A DNA stretch of 64,000 nt from Desulfobacteraceae bacterium. Lineage in GTDB: Bacteria > Desulfobacterota > Desulfobacteria > Desulfobacterales > Desulfosalsimonadaceae. Below, in pieces: positions 49,700 to 59,134 of this stretch (positions are counted from its first letter, which is position 1; each line of letters starts with the position of its first letter). The stretch lies in the NCBI GenBank assembly GCA_011390465.1, contig JAABSH010000011.1:24318-88317 (forward strand), read 5' to 3'. Position numbers and translations under genes: made by a program. Below the pieces are notes generated by a model. The model saw nothing but the letters and a program-made list of their open reading frames with translations. It was not told the DNA's origin and did no database searches.

Positions 49700-50653
49700 T
49701 TACCGAATAATTTTAATATGGGCTTCCTGCCGGAGCGTTTCAATCCATGCCTGAAATTTCCGGTTGACGTTTTCCTCATAGAGCAGCCTGCGGATTTCAT
49801 CTTCAGCATCTTCCAGGGAACGGCCCGGCGTTTCTTTTATTTCCCGAACATAAAAAATCTGAAGCCCCTGCTCTGTTTCGGTCACGGCAGAAAATTCCCC
49901 TGGCGAAAGATCTCCCACAGCCGTCCGGATGGTTTCCGTCAGATCCTCCAGCGCGAAAAATCCCAGCCGGCCCCCTTCCGCGGCATTGGGGGCCTGGGAA
50001 TACATTCCGGCAGCCTCTTCAAAGGGCATTCCCTTTTCCAGCTGTTCATACACGGTCTGTATTTTCGGGTCTTCCAAAGGATCGGTAATCAGAATATTTT
50101 GCAGAAAATATTTTTTCCGGGACGCATATTTTTCCGGATGCGCGCTGTAATAAGCTTCAATATCTGAATCCGTCACAATGATTTTGGATTCAATTTTCTG
50201 GCTGACCAGCTTGTTTCGCTGCATCTGATGCCGGATTTCCTCCCGATAGGCATCCATGGTAATGCCGCTGGCCGTGAGGGCCTGGCGCAGATCTTCATCA
50301 GAATAATAATTTGCCGCCTTGACCTGTTCAATGGCACTGTCGATCTCCCTTTCTTCCACAAAAATGCCGGCCTCCCGAATTTCCTGGTCCGCCAGGGCTT
50401 CATCAATAAGATTGTTCAGCACCTCGGTTCGGATTTTGTAAATTTCTTCCTGTTCCCGCAGCAGGGGATCATTTTTTTCCCGGATCTGTTTTTCCATGGG
50501 CGCCACGGCCTGGTTCAGTTCCTTCAGACGGATGATATCATCATTGACCACGGCCACAATCCGATCAACAATTTCCGCGGAAAACGCAGACACGCTCAAA
50601 CACAAAACAGCGGCAGCCAAAAGGCCCATGGGGCGTACAATTTTTTTTATCAT
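49700..50653 (-). CDS. SurA-like periplasmic peptidyl-prolyl isomerase
   Basis: A 317-residue chaperone. Signal peptide about 1-25 (ends SAFSA), then the SurA N-domain (EIVDRIVAVVNDDIIRLKEL) and one rotamase (PpiC) domain about 165-265 (EGGRLGFFALEDL, GEFSAVTETEQGLQIFYV). It has one rotamase domain rather than two, as in many non-enteric bacteria, and should assist folding of outer membrane proteins. Start ATG at 50653; a TTG lies 6 bases before. It follows mfd by 69 bases. Confidence 0.9.
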   Translation of the reverse strand: MIKKIVRPMGLLAAAVLCLSVSAFSAEIVDRIVAVVNDDIIRLKELNQAVAPMEKQIREKNDPLLREQEEIYKIRTEVLNNLIDEALADQEIREAGIFVEEREIDSAIEQVKAANYYSDEDLRQALTASGITMDAYREEIRHQMQRNKLVSQKIESKIIVTDSDIEAYYSAHPEKYASRKKYFLQNILITDPLEDPKIQTVYEQLEKGMPFEEAAGMYSQAPNAAEGGRLGFFALEDLTETIRTAVGDLSPGEFSAVTETEQGLQIFYVREIKETPGRSLEDAEDEIRRLLYEENVNRKFQAWIETLRQEAHIKIIR

Positions 50654-50722
50654 AACCAAATGCCAATCCCGGGAAATTCTAACGGGTTACAAGATTAATT
50701 AGTTGAATTTATTAAAGTTTTA

Positions 50723-53700
50723 TTAATTAACACATCCAGCAATGTCCATCAAGACATTTTTGGTCCGGCCCATGATTCTTCCCAGGCCCCGGACATCTAA
50801 ACGCACTCTCAGACCATTGTCCGGCATGAACTGATACATTTCAGGGCTTTTTTCCACCAGATCCAACAGGGCAAAGGGCCGCTGCTGGTGCAGCTCGGAA
50901 AACCACAGCAGCAATACCTGGTCTTTCAGATCCAGCTTTTTCACCCCTGCCTTGACAGACAAAATCTTCAGCATGATTTTGAGCAGCAGATTGCCCACTT
51001 CCGGCGGCAGGTTGCCGAACCGGTCGATGAGTTCCGCCTTAAAATCCGAAACCGCTTTTAACTCGGTCATTTTGGCCAGACGCCGGTAAGCCATGAGCCG
51101 CTGATCAATATCTTCAATATAAGTTTCCGGGATAAAAACAGACACCGGAATATTAATCTCCGGCTCCAGTTTTTCCACCACCCGCTCCCCTTTAAGTGAA
51201 CTAACGGCATCTTCCATGAGCCGCAAAAACATATCATAGCCCACCGCTGCGATATGACCGGACTGGGAAACCCCCAAAGCGGCCCCCCCGCCCCGGATTT
51301 TGAGATCATTCATGGCAATCTGAAAGCCGGCGCCCAGTCCGGTATGTTCCATCAGCACCCGGAGGCGTTTTTCCGCATCCCGGGTCAGGGCCGCTTCTTT
51401 GGATATAAACAGATACGCATAGGCCTGTTCCTCCGAACGGCCCACCCGGCCCCGGAGCTGATAAATCTGGGCCAGCCCGAACCGTTCCGCCCGGTTGATG
51501 ATAATGGTGTTGGCATTGGGAATATCCAGTCCGGATTCCACAATGGTGGTGCAGACCAGCATGTCAATTTCCTTGTTCAAAAACTGGAACATGGCTTTTT
51601 CCAGCTCATCCTCGCTCAGACGGCCGTGGGCCACCGCCAGCCGGACCTCTGGCACAATTTCCTGAAGATACCTGGCAATATTCCAAATGGTATTGATATT
51701 ATTGTGCACAAAAAATATCTGGCCCTTGCGCTGCATTTCCCGGCGGATGGCATCTGCCGCCACCACAGGATCAAATTCCGAAATATAGGACATAATGGCC
51801 TGCCGCTGTTCCGGCGGGGTCTGAATGATGCTGATATCCCGCACGCCCATAAGGGACATGTGAAGGGTCCGGGGGATGGGGGTGGCGGTCAGGGACAATA
51901 CATCCACGCTGGAACGCATTTTTTTCAGTTTTTCCTTGTGCCGGACCCCGAACCGCTGCTCTTCATCAATGACCGCCAGTCCCATATCCTTGAAATGAAC
52001 ATCTTTTTGAATGAGCCGGTGGGTGCCGATGACAATATCGGTTTTACCTTCTTTAAGCCGGCTTAAAATCGCCTGCTGTTCTTTTCGGGTGCGAAACCGG
52101 CTTAAGCAGTCCACAACCACGGGATATCGTTCAAACCGCTGGGAAAAAGTCTGAAAATGCTGTTCCGCCAGCAGGGTTGTGGGCACGAGCACGGCCACCT
52201 GCTTGTTGTCCATCACAGATTTAAACGCCGCGCGCAGGGCGATTTCTGTTTTTCCATACCCCACATCACCGCAAATAAGCCGGTCCATGGGGGCATCAGC
52301 TTCCATGTCCGCCAGCACATCTTCAATGGCTTTTACCTGGTCCGGGGTTTCCTCAAACGGAAAGCTGGCCTCAAAATCCTGAAAATAATTATCCGGCGGC
52401 GTAAAGGCATGGCCTTTGATGACTTTTCGGGAAGCATAAAGGGAAAGCAGATCCCCGGCAATTTTTTCAACGGATTTTTTTGCTTTTTCCCGCACCCGCT
52501 GCCAGGCTTTGCCCCCCATTTTATCCAGGGACGGGGAAATGCCTTCCACGCCCATGTATTTCTGTGCCATGTCCAGGCGATCCACCGGCAGATAAAGCTT
52601 GTCCCCGTCCTGGTATTCAATCAGCAGAAAATCGCTTTCAATGCCTTCAAACCGTAATTTTTCCAGCCCCTTATACCTTCCGATCCCGTGTTCATCATGA
52701 ACCACCAGGTCGCCGGTATTGAGTTCTCCAAAATCCAGCAGCGCGGTTTTGACGCTTTTGCCCGAGGGCTTTGTCCGGCGGCGGCGCTTTTTGGAACCAA
52801 ATATTTCCGTGTCCGTAATAACGGCAATGGATTCATCATGCCAGACAAATCCGGCGGTGAGCTTTCCCTGGCAAAGGTACACGCCTTTTTTCCGGGCAAA
52901 AATTTTTTCCACGGGTGAGGCAATTTCCCGGGCATGAATATCATAGGGCGCAAGCAAAAGTTGCAGTCTTTTGATCTGAGACGCGGACGCGCAGACAATG
53001 AGCACAAGAAAGCCGGCAGACTGTTTTTCCCGGATCCATTCAGACAGCGGATCCAGAATATGCCGGTCTTTCTGGCCTTCTAACAGCAGGGTGCTGATTT
53101 CCGTATTGGTGGCAATGCTAAAATCAATGCGAACCGGTGGCAACGGGTCCTTCGGCATGGGAACACGGGTCTCTATGTCCTGCAAAACAAGGTGCGGCTG
53201 TTTCTGAATCCGGTTTTTCACCGATTCCCAGCTTACATAGAGGTTTTCCGGCGCAATACAGAGCCGCGCTTCCGATTTGGCGCTCAGATAATTTCGCACG
53301 GCCGTTCCTTCCGCTTCTTCAGCCGCTTTTTCCAGCAGCCGGCCATCGGAAAGAATCCACAGGGCGTCTTTGGGAACATAATCCAAGAAGGTGTCAAGCC
53401 GGGGAAATATCAACGGCAGAAGACTTTCAATGCCAGGAAACACCCCTTCGTTGCGAATACGCTCGACAAATTCCTCCGCGATATTTCCGGACAGCCCGTC
53501 TTGATCCACAAGGGACCGGATATTTTCAATGGCCCGGCCCATTTGTGATTTTTCCAGAATGATTTCTCTGGCCGGCAGAATAATCGCTTCTTCTATACTT
53601 TTTATTTTACGCTGGGTAGCGGAAGAAAAAAACCGAATGGCATCCACCATATCCCCAAAAAATTCAATGCGAAGGGGGTCCGGATACATGGGAGAAAAAA

Positions 53701-54259
53701 TATCCACAATACCGCCCCGCACCGAATATTCACCAAAATCCTCCACCAGGGTGACATGCCGGTATCCGCCGGCATGCAGCCGGGCAATCAAGGCATCCCG
53801 ATCACAGGTTTCGCCGCTGATGACAATTTCCGCATAATCACACAGCACCTGCCGGGGAAGCAGTCGCTGCAGAAGGGTCTGCGCCGGCGTTAAAATAATG
53901 TTCGGCGCGGCCCCGGTCCCCAGTTTGTAAAGGGTATGAATCCGGCTGGCCGCGGTTTCCGTATGATAGGAAATTTTCCTGAACGGCAGAAGGGTATAGG
54001 GCGGAAACAGCAGGTGGTCCGGTGCGTCAAAACGGGAAAAAAAATGCAGATTTTCGGAAAAATCAGCACAGGCTTTGACATCGGGCAAAACCACAACAAT
54101 GGGTTTCTGAATTTCACTTTCCAGCCGGGAGATCAGGTACGACCGCTCGGAAAATCCAACACCGGTGCAGCAGACACTTTTCGTGCCCTTGCGAACAGCT
54201 TCCAAAAAAAATTGTATTTTATTTTCAACTTCAAGCATATGATTACCCATCTGTTGCAT
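50723..54259 (-). CDS. mfd: Transcription-repair coupling factor
   Basis: A 1178-residue translocase that removes stalled RNA polymerase and recruits UvrA. N-terminal UvrB-like domains (about 1-350), an RNA polymerase-interaction Tudor-like domain (TGDLVVHDEHGIGRYKGLEK, about 510-570), and helicase domains with GDVGYGKTEIALRAAFKS, VIDEEQRFGVRHKEKLK and RGRVGRSEEQAYAYL. Full length. It begins the minus-strand run that extends through ligA and acyP. Another ATG lies 21 bases inside. Confidence 0.98.
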   Translation of the reverse strand: MQQMGNHMLEVENKIQFFLEAVRKGTKSVCCTGVGFSERSYLISRLESEIQKPIVVVLPDVKACADFSENLHFFSRFDAPDHLLFPPYTLLPFRKISYHTETAASRIHTLYKLGTGAAPNIILTPAQTLLQRLLPRQVLCDYAEIVISGETCDRDALIARLHAGGYRHVTLVEDFGEYSVRGGIVDIFSPMYPDPLRIEFFGDMVDAIRFFSSATQRKIKSIEEAIILPAREIILEKSQMGRAIENIRSLVDQDGLSGNIAEEFVERIRNEGVFPGIESLLPLIFPRLDTFLDYVPKDALWILSDGRLLEKAAEEAEGTAVRNYLSAKSEARLCIAPENLYVSWESVKNRIQKQPHLVLQDIETRVPMPKDPLPPVRIDFSIATNTEISTLLLEGQKDRHILDPLSEWIREKQSAGFLVLIVCASASQIKRLQLLLAPYDIHAREIASPVEKIFARKKGVYLCQGKLTAGFVWHDESIAVITDTEIFGSKKRRRRTKPSGKSVKTALLDFGELNTGDLVVHDEHGIGRYKGLEKLRFEGIESDFLLIEYQDGDKLYLPVDRLDMAQKYMGVEGISPSLDKMGGKAWQRVREKAKKSVEKIAGDLLSLYASRKVIKGHAFTPPDNYFQDFEASFPFEETPDQVKAIEDVLADMEADAPMDRLICGDVGYGKTEIALRAAFKSVMDNKQVAVLVPTTLLAEQHFQTFSQRFERYPVVVDCLSRFRTRKEQQAILSRLKEGKTDIVIGTHRLIQKDVHFKDMGLAVIDEEQRFGVRHKEKLKKMRSSVDVLSLTATPIPRTLHMSLMGVRDISIIQTPPEQRQAIMSYISEFDPVVAADAIRREMQRKGQIFFVHNNINTIWNIARYLQEIVPEVRLAVAHGRLSEDELEKAMFQFLNKEIDMLVCTTIVESGLDIPNANTIIINRAERFGLAQIYQLRGRVGRSEEQAYAYLFISKEAALTRDAEKRLRVLMEHTGLGAGFQIAMNDLKIRGGGAALGVSQSGHIAAVGYDMFLRLMEDAVSSLKGERVVEKLEPEINIPVSVFIPETYIEDIDQRLMAYRRLAKMTELKAVSDFKAELIDRFGNLPPEVGNLLLKIMLKILSVKAGVKKLDLKDQVLLLWFSELHQQRPFALLDLVEKSPEMYQFMPDNGLRVRLDVRGLGRIMGRTKNVLMDIAGCVN

Positions 54260-54344
54260 CTGTATCTTTTGATTCCGTATCTTCCGGGTGCAATGGACAA
54301 AAAATGCCCTTATCCCCCGCTCTTTTGATCGGCTTAAAAACCCC

Positions 54345-54373
54345 TTGACCCCCTGAAAAGGGCGTGCTAATGA
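54345..54373 (+). promoter_or_regulatory. Candidate promoter of tRNA-Thr
   Basis: TTGACC at 54345-54350 and TAATGA at 54368-54373 are separated by 17 bases. The tRNA begins about 23 bases after the expected start of transcription. Confidence 0.4.
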
Positions 54374-54402
54374 AACATGATTATTTTTGATCTGTCAAGC
54401 AA

Positions 54403-54478
54403 GCCGACGTAGCTCAGCCGGTAGAGCAGCTGATTCGTAATCAGCAGGCCAGCGGTTCAAATCCGCTCGTCGGCTCCA
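54403..54478 (+). tRNA. tRNA-Thr (anticodon CGT)
   Basis: A full cloverleaf can be drawn. The acceptor stem GCCGACG (54403-54409) pairs with CGTCGGC (54468-54474). The D arm is GCTC/GAGC, the anticodon stem GCTGA/TCAGC encloses TTCGTAA with anticodon CGT, and the T arm is AGCGG-TTCAAAT-CCGCT. CCA is encoded at 54476-54478. Confidence 0.97.
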
Positions 54479-54835
54479 TTTTCCAAACAAAGTTTTGTTT
54501 CAGAAAATTGATCTGTTTTCTAACAGAACTTTCTCTTGTTTTACAATCGGATTTACCATCAGCTTTTTAATATGCATTGCCGAAGCCTGATGGGGCGCAC
54601 CGGCAGAATGTTTTTTTACGGCGTCAATTGCCGGTATATTTTGACCCGGCCAATAAAAAAACATTTCGATTACACATACTTAAAAATATAAATTTACTTG
54701 ACATCCCCGTTATATATCTTTATTTATAATAATATTAGTTATATTTGCACTAGTTAGAAAAAATTATCAATAAAAATAAGCAGATAGCGCTGAAACGGGA
54801 TGATTGCCCAAAAATAAAATAAACACTATAATAAC
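54479..54835. other. AT-rich gap after tRNA-Thr with promoter candidate
   Basis: No gene is visible. A weak AGAAAA-N8-TTTTCT hairpin follows the tRNA at about 54502-54522. A 59-bp hairpin element lies at 54607-54665. TTGACA at 54698-54703 with TATAAT at 54725-54730 (spacer 21) or TATTTA at 54721 (spacer 17) may drive the small ORF and IHF gene. Confidence 0.5.
54607..54665. repeat. 59-bp hairpin element with 12-bp inverted ends
   Basis: AATGTTTTTTTA (54607-54618) and TAAAAAAACATT (54654-54665) are perfect inverted repeats. A further GTCAA/TTGAC pair inside extends the fold. Either strand could act as a terminator, or it may be a minimal mobile repeat. Confidence 0.65.
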
Positions 54836-55027
54836 ATGAACTTACCAGACGATCTGGCATTAAAGGAAGAAATCAGGGAAATTTCCGAAAAAATTGACAG
54901 CATCATCAGTACGGTAAATGAAATTTACCCCATAAATCAGGATCAGGTATGCGCAGTTTCCGCCTCTCTTGATGCGGACCCCTCTGAAAGCCTGAAACCG
55001 GGTAAAATCTCTGGTGTGCAAAAATAA
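54836..55027 (+). CDS. Possible small protein upstream of the IHF gene
   Basis: A 63-residue frame starting MNLPDDLALKEEIREISEKI, with a coiled-coil-like first half (heptads of I/L) and a polar second half with one Cys. No recognised family and no clear Shine-Dalgarno before the ATG. It is followed after 98 bases by the IHF-like gene. It could be a real small gene or an open stretch in a leader. Confidence 0.4.
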   Translation: MNLPDDLALKEEIREISEKIDSIISTVNEIYPINQDQVCAVSASLDADPSESLKPGKISGVQK

Positions 55028-55125
55028 AAAAACAACCGACAGGACAAAAAACAGAGCAACGGATCGGGACACATTCAAACCGGTTTTTTAAAATTTTTAT
55101 CTATCCAGCCTAAGCAGGAGGCATA

Positions 55126-55407
55126 ATGGCGTTAACAAAAAATAAAATCGTGGAACATGTTAATGATCTCGGATTTACAAAGAAAAAATCCGTGGATATT
55201 GTTGAATCTCTGCTTGAGATCATCAAAAGCAGCCTGGAAAACGGGGAAGATGTTCTGGTTTCCGGGTTTGGAAAATTCTGTGTAAAGAAAAAAGCCACCC
55301 GCCGCGGCAGAAATCCGGCCACCGGGGACGACCTGCTGCTGGATGAAAGAAATGTCGTAACCTTTAAGTGTTCCGGCAAACTGCGCGAAAGCATTAACGG
55401 CAAATAA
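55126..55407 (+). CDS. ihfA: Integration host factor alpha-like DNA-bending protein
   Basis: A 93-residue HU/IHF-family protein. It begins ALTKNKIVEHVNDLGFTKKKS and has SGFGKFCVKKKATRRGRNP, with the arm Pro in GRNPATGD. The sequence VDIVESLLEIIKSSLENGED is typical of IHF-alpha. AGGAGG lies 5 bases before the ATG. IHF bends DNA at sigma-54 promoters to bring activators to RNA polymerase, and the sigma-54 locus that begins 200 bases downstream may use it; that link is inferred. Confidence 0.9.
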   Translation: MALTKNKIVEHVNDLGFTKKKSVDIVESLLEIIKSSLENGEDVLVSGFGKFCVKKKATRRGRNPATGDDLLLDERNVVTFKCSGKLRESINGK

Positions 55408-55532
55408 GTATCGCGGCAAATGGGCGTTATCACCCCGGCAAGCCGGAACCTTCAACGGATTATACGTCTCATGCCGGTTTTGTCTTCATTTCTTTTATGC
55501 ATCGCAATTTATACATACCAACGATACACACG

Positions 55533-55608
55533 AACAGATCAATTCACCCGTGGTCCTAAAAACCAGAAGACCGGGAAAACCGGCGAATTGATCTGTTAAT
55601 TTTTTTTT
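55533..55608 (+). terminator. Long-stem terminator downstream of the IHF gene
   Basis: AACAGATCAATTC (55533-55545) and GAATTGATCTGTT (55585-55597) form a perfect 13-bp stem. The loop contains CCGG-GAAAA-CCGG type folds. TTAATTTTTTTTT follows. The polarity fits the plus strand, 125 bases after the IHF stop. Confidence 0.7.
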
Positions 55609-56986
55609 ACATCTGAATGTCATAGAGCTTCATTTTCCGCAGCAATGACGGGTGGCTGATTTCCAGCAGTTTCGCCGCGTGGGTGCGGTTTCCTTCCGTG
55701 GCCTCCAGGGCCCGCTGGATCAGATTCTTTTCCAGTATTTCCCGTCCCGCCGGAATTGAAAATCCACTGAAAAGCGATGCGATTGATTTTTCACCCGATT
55801 CCGGCCCGTTGACCATTTTTTGCGGCAACAGCGCCGGGGTGATCCGGTCGCTTTCCGCCATTACCGCAGCCCGCTCAAGCACATTTTCCAGTTCCCGCAC
55901 ATTGCCGGGCCAGTGATGCTGAAGCAGCAGAGACATGGCGCCAGGCGTGATACCGGTGAGATGTTTGTCGAGTTTTTTATTCAACCGCCGGATAAAATAA
56001 TCACACAATACCGGAATATCCTCTGAACGTTCAATCAGGGCCGGCAGCCGGATCGGCAGCACATTCAGGCGATAAAACAAATCCTCCCGGAACTTCCCGG
56101 TTTCCACTTCCGTTTCAAGATTTTTGGAGGTGGCGGCCACCACGCGGACATCAATCAGTTTTGACCGGGTATCCCCCACCGGCCGCACTTCATTTTCCTG
56201 AAGCACCCGGAGCAGTTTTACCTGCAATGAAAAGGGAAGATCCCCCACTTCATCTAAAAAAATCGTTCCCCCATGGGCTGCCTGAAACAACCCTTTGGTG
56301 TCTCTGGCCGCGCCGGTAAACGCCCCTTTTTTAAATCCAAACAATTCACTTTCAAGTAATGCTTCAGGTATTCCACCACAATTAACTGCAATAAAAGGAT
56401 TTTTACATCTGTTTCCATTATAGTGAAGGCCCCGGGCGATCAATTCTTTTCCCGTACCGCTGTCTCCGGTAATCAAAACCGTGGTGTCATACTGGGCGAC
56501 TTTTTCCGCCAGCCGGAAAATGGCTTTCATGGACCGGCTTCTGGCAATCATTTTTCCGAAAGAGGACTGGTCCGCTATTTCCCGAATCTGTTCCTTTAAA
56601 AGAATATTTTCATTTTTCAGCCGCTCCCGCTCATCTGCTTTTTGCAGGGTCAGCAGCACTTCATCGGTTTTAAACGGTTTTGAAATATAATCATAGGCCC
56701 CCAGTTTCATGGCCTCCACTGCGGTTTCAATGCTGCCGTAGGCAGACATCATAATCACATTACTGTCTTCCAGGCGGCCGGCAGCGGATTTCAAAAATGT
56801 CATCCCGTCCATGCCGGGCATCCGGATATCGCAAAATATAAAATTATAATGAAGGGTTTGAATTTTATCCAGGGCGGCATTTCCATCTCCTACGGCATCC
56901 ACTGAAAATCCCGCGGACAAGAGAAAGGTCGACAACATATGCCGCATGTTTTCTTCGTCATCAATAATGAGAATTCGTTTTTCCAT
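55607..56986 (-). CDS. Sigma-54-dependent response regulator (NtrC type)
   Basis: A 459-residue activator. Receiver domain about 3-118 with acidic pocket DDEE and phosphorylation site Asp53 (FCDIRMPGMDG). AAA+ domain about 140-380 with Walker A GDSGTGKE, the sigma-54 loop GAFTGA and sensor region. A Fis-type helix-turn-helix ends the protein (GNRTHAAKLLEISHPSLLRK). It is encoded 29 bases downstream of a sensor kinase gene, its likely partner. A target may be the -24/-12 promoter at 59317. Confidence 0.94.
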   Translation of the reverse strand: MEKRILIIDDEENMRHMLSTFLLSAGFSVDAVGDGNAALDKIQTLHYNFIFCDIRMPGMDGMTFLKSAAGRLEDSNVIMMSAYGSIETAVEAMKLGAYDYISKPFKTDEVLLTLQKADERERLKNENILLKEQIREIADQSSFGKMIARSRSMKAIFRLAEKVAQYDTTVLITGDSGTGKELIARGLHYNGNRCKNPFIAVNCGGIPEALLESELFGFKKGAFTGAARDTKGLFQAAHGGTIFLDEVGDLPFSLQVKLLRVLQENEVRPVGDTRSKLIDVRVVAATSKNLETEVETGKFREDLFYRLNVLPIRLPALIERSEDIPVLCDYFIRRLNKKLDKHLTGITPGAMSLLLQHHWPGNVRELENVLERAAVMAESDRITPALLPQKMVNGPESGEKSIASLFSGFSIPAGREILEKNLIQRALEATEGNRTHAAKLLEISHPSLLRKMKLYDIQM

Positions 56987-57015
56987 TTACGGAAAATCCT
57001 TTTTAAACCTGCAAT

Positions 57016-58617
57016 TTACGGTTCCCGGCAAAGGGGCAGAACAATGGAAACCGTGGTGCCTTTTCCAGAGGTGCTGTCCATGGAAATATGCCCGCCGGCC
57101 TTGTCAATAATCATATAGCTGACGGAAAGGCCCAGCCCGGTGCCCTTGCCCGGGTCTTTGGTGGTGAAAAACGGATCAAACACATAATTGATATCCTGTG
57201 GTGAAATGCCGATGCCATTATCCGCAATCGTTAACACCAGTGCCGGCAGCCGCCCCGGGCCGGCAGCCGCGTCTTTCGCTGATATATTGCCGGCTGATAT
57301 CTTTCCGGCAGGCGCATCTCCGGCGATATTGCAAGAGGCGATAATTATTTTACCCGGTTCTTCCCGGGGCAAGGATGCCTTAATGGAATCCGCGGCATTG
57401 ATAATCAGGTTAATCAGCACCTGGCGAAACTGGTTCTGATCAATTTCTACCCTGTCGGCAGCCTGCCCGTCGAGCCGGCAATGGATCGCAATCTCAGACA
57501 ACAGCGGCTGGCAGGACATCATCTGAACCACTTCCCGAACAATGGTATGCAGTGCCACTTTTTTAACGTCCACAGGGGTGCTGCGTGAAAAATCCAAAAG
57601 CTGCCGGATCACCTGATTAATCCGGTTAATCTCACCCTGTGCCCTTTTGACAAAATCCTGTCCAGCATCATCTGTTTTCATCCCGGGCCGGGATTTTAAA
57701 AGATCCAGATATCCCAGTACAATTCCAATGGGATTTCCGATTTCATGGGCAATGCCGGCGGAAAGGCGGCCCACGGAAGCCAGTTTTTCCGCGCGGACCA
57801 CCTCCCGCTGAGCGGTTTTTAATTCTCTGTTCGCTGTTTCAAGTTCATCAAGGGAGCGACGCAGATGTTCCCTGTCCGCTTCTATGGTATCCACCATATG
57901 ATTCAATGCAGTGGAAAGCTGCTTGAATTCCTGATGACGCGTACCATAGGTGAAATAAAATCGATCCTTTTCCCTGAAATTATCCGTCATTTTAATAAAC
58001 CGGTGAATCGGCCGGACAATCAGGCGTGACAACCGATAAAGCCCGAACAGCAGGATTAAAAAAGAATTTCCCAACACATAAAAGCCGATCAGTTTATGAG
58101 CGTCCCTTAATGTCGCATAAATCGGCTCCAGATCCATCAGTGCGATCTTCACACCAGCAACAGCATCACCCTCCGGGCCGGTTAATGGCTGAGACAATAT
58201 TAAATATTTTTTTTGCTGCCAAAATACCCCAAAGGTGGTTCCGTAATATTCAAGCGGCAAAGACGCCTGATGAATGAGGGCTTTTTTCCGGGTTTCAAGA
58301 AATTCTTCAATCCAGGGGGCACCATCTCCAAACACGGTTATCGCGGTATCACCGGCAAGGACAAAAACATGCGAAACCGGAGCCAATGACGGTTGAACCG
58401 TAATCGGTTGATTTTGGACGGATCCGTCGGGAAAAAACAGCGTGATATCATCCGGAAGCAGGGCCAGGGCGGATTGTCCCTGATCTGCGCATCTGGCGAT
58501 CAGCTGTTTCTGAATAACATACACTGCCACAAAATCCGTAAGCACAACGCTCAGTAAAATAATGACTGCGAGATTTAACGCAATTTTAAATTTAAGACTT
58601 TGAAAAGACAGGCCCAT
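57016..58617 (-). CDS. Membrane sensor histidine kinase of the first sigma-54 pair
   Basis: A 533-residue kinase if started at 58617 (MGLSFQSLKFKIAL). The frame is open further, to 58836, but that part is encoded by repeat DNA; the start is uncertain and no strong ribosome site is seen. A membrane helix (about 11-32), an extracytoplasmic sensor (about 35-195), a second helix (about 198-220), HAMP (about 220-275), coiled coil, HisKA with H-box SAGIAHEIGNPIG, and an HATPase domain (IADNGIGIS, FFTTKDPGKGTGLGL). An Ala/Gly-rich insert (GDAPAGKISAGNISAKDAA) interrupts the ATPase domain. Likely phosphorylates the response regulator encoded next to it. Confidence 0.9.
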   Translation of the reverse strand: MGLSFQSLKFKIALNLAVIILLSVVLTDFVAVYVIQKQLIARCADQGQSALALLPDDITLFFPDGSVQNQPITVQPSLAPVSHVFVLAGDTAITVFGDGAPWIEEFLETRKKALIHQASLPLEYYGTTFGVFWQQKKYLILSQPLTGPEGDAVAGVKIALMDLEPIYATLRDAHKLIGFYVLGNSFLILLFGLYRLSRLIVRPIHRFIKMTDNFREKDRFYFTYGTRHQEFKQLSTALNHMVDTIEADREHLRRSLDELETANRELKTAQREVVRAEKLASVGRLSAGIAHEIGNPIGIVLGYLDLLKSRPGMKTDDAGQDFVKRAQGEINRINQVIRQLLDFSRSTPVDVKKVALHTIVREVVQMMSCQPLLSEIAIHCRLDGQAADRVEIDQNQFRQVLINLIINAADSIKASLPREEPGKIIIASCNIAGDAPAGKISAGNISAKDAAAGPGRLPALVLTIADNGIGISPQDINYVFDPFFTTKDPGKGTGLGLSVSYMIIDKAGGHISMDSTSGKGTTVSIVLPLCREP

Positions 58618-58816
58618 ATGCGTGATTACATCAACAACGTTAAAAAAAGAAAGGTAAAAAGCCGGAAGCGGCGGCATGGTGTTTGCCAAAAAAAATACCA
58701 CGATGATACCTGATTGTAAAGCAATCAGAATTTGAAATCCCGGTAAAATTGTTCTGCTGTGAAAGCCATTATCATACCGGAAGTTGAATGTAATACGGAT
58801 CACTCCTTTATGGATT

Positions 58817-59018
58817 GAACGTCGAACATCGAACATTGAACATCCAACGTCGAATGTGGAACGCCTGCGGCGATCATTTTTATGGTTAGACCTGCCGAAG
58901 CCTCACCGTTGACCATGATTTTGGGTGGTTATGGAAAGCCTCCGGGACAATAGACTGTGGAGCGCCAGCGACTTTCCTTATTCGACGTTCAAAGTTGGAC
59001 GTTCGATGTTCGATGTTC
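58817..59018. mobile_element. Heptad-repeat inverted element
   Basis: Left arm 58817-58862 is a run of seven-base units GAACGTC, GAACATC, GAACATT, GAACATC, CAACGTC, GAATGTG. The right arm 58981-59018 carries the same kind of units on the opposite strand (GAACATC twice, GAACGTC, CAACTTT, GAACGTC). The ~118-base centre has no ORF. The layout resembles a miniature inverted element or a repeat pair grown by slippage. Confidence 0.75.
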
Positions 59019-59051
59019 ATAAATATTTTTGCGTATATCAAAATGCGAGAA

Positions 59052-59070
59052 CAAATTCACCGTGAATTTG
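59052..59070. promoter_or_regulatory. 19-bp palindrome, candidate operator
   Basis: CAAATTCAC-C-GTGAATTTG is a perfect 9-1-9 palindrome. It sits between the sensor kinase gene and the sigma-54 promoter, about 255 bases before the latter, a distance suitable for either an enhancer site or a kinase-gene operator. Confidence 0.5.
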
Positions 59071-59134
59071 AAATCCCGGCGGACCATATCCGGCATTGTT
59101 TTGGGGTTTTAAAAATTGTTGTTTTTTGCAACAC

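Noticed and set aside
54836..55407. Toxin-antitoxin pair
   Set aside because: The second gene is an IHF/HU protein with all family motifs, and the first has no antitoxin features.
58817..59018. CRISPR array
   Set aside because: The repeats are seven bases, contiguous and inverted, without unique spacers or cas genes.
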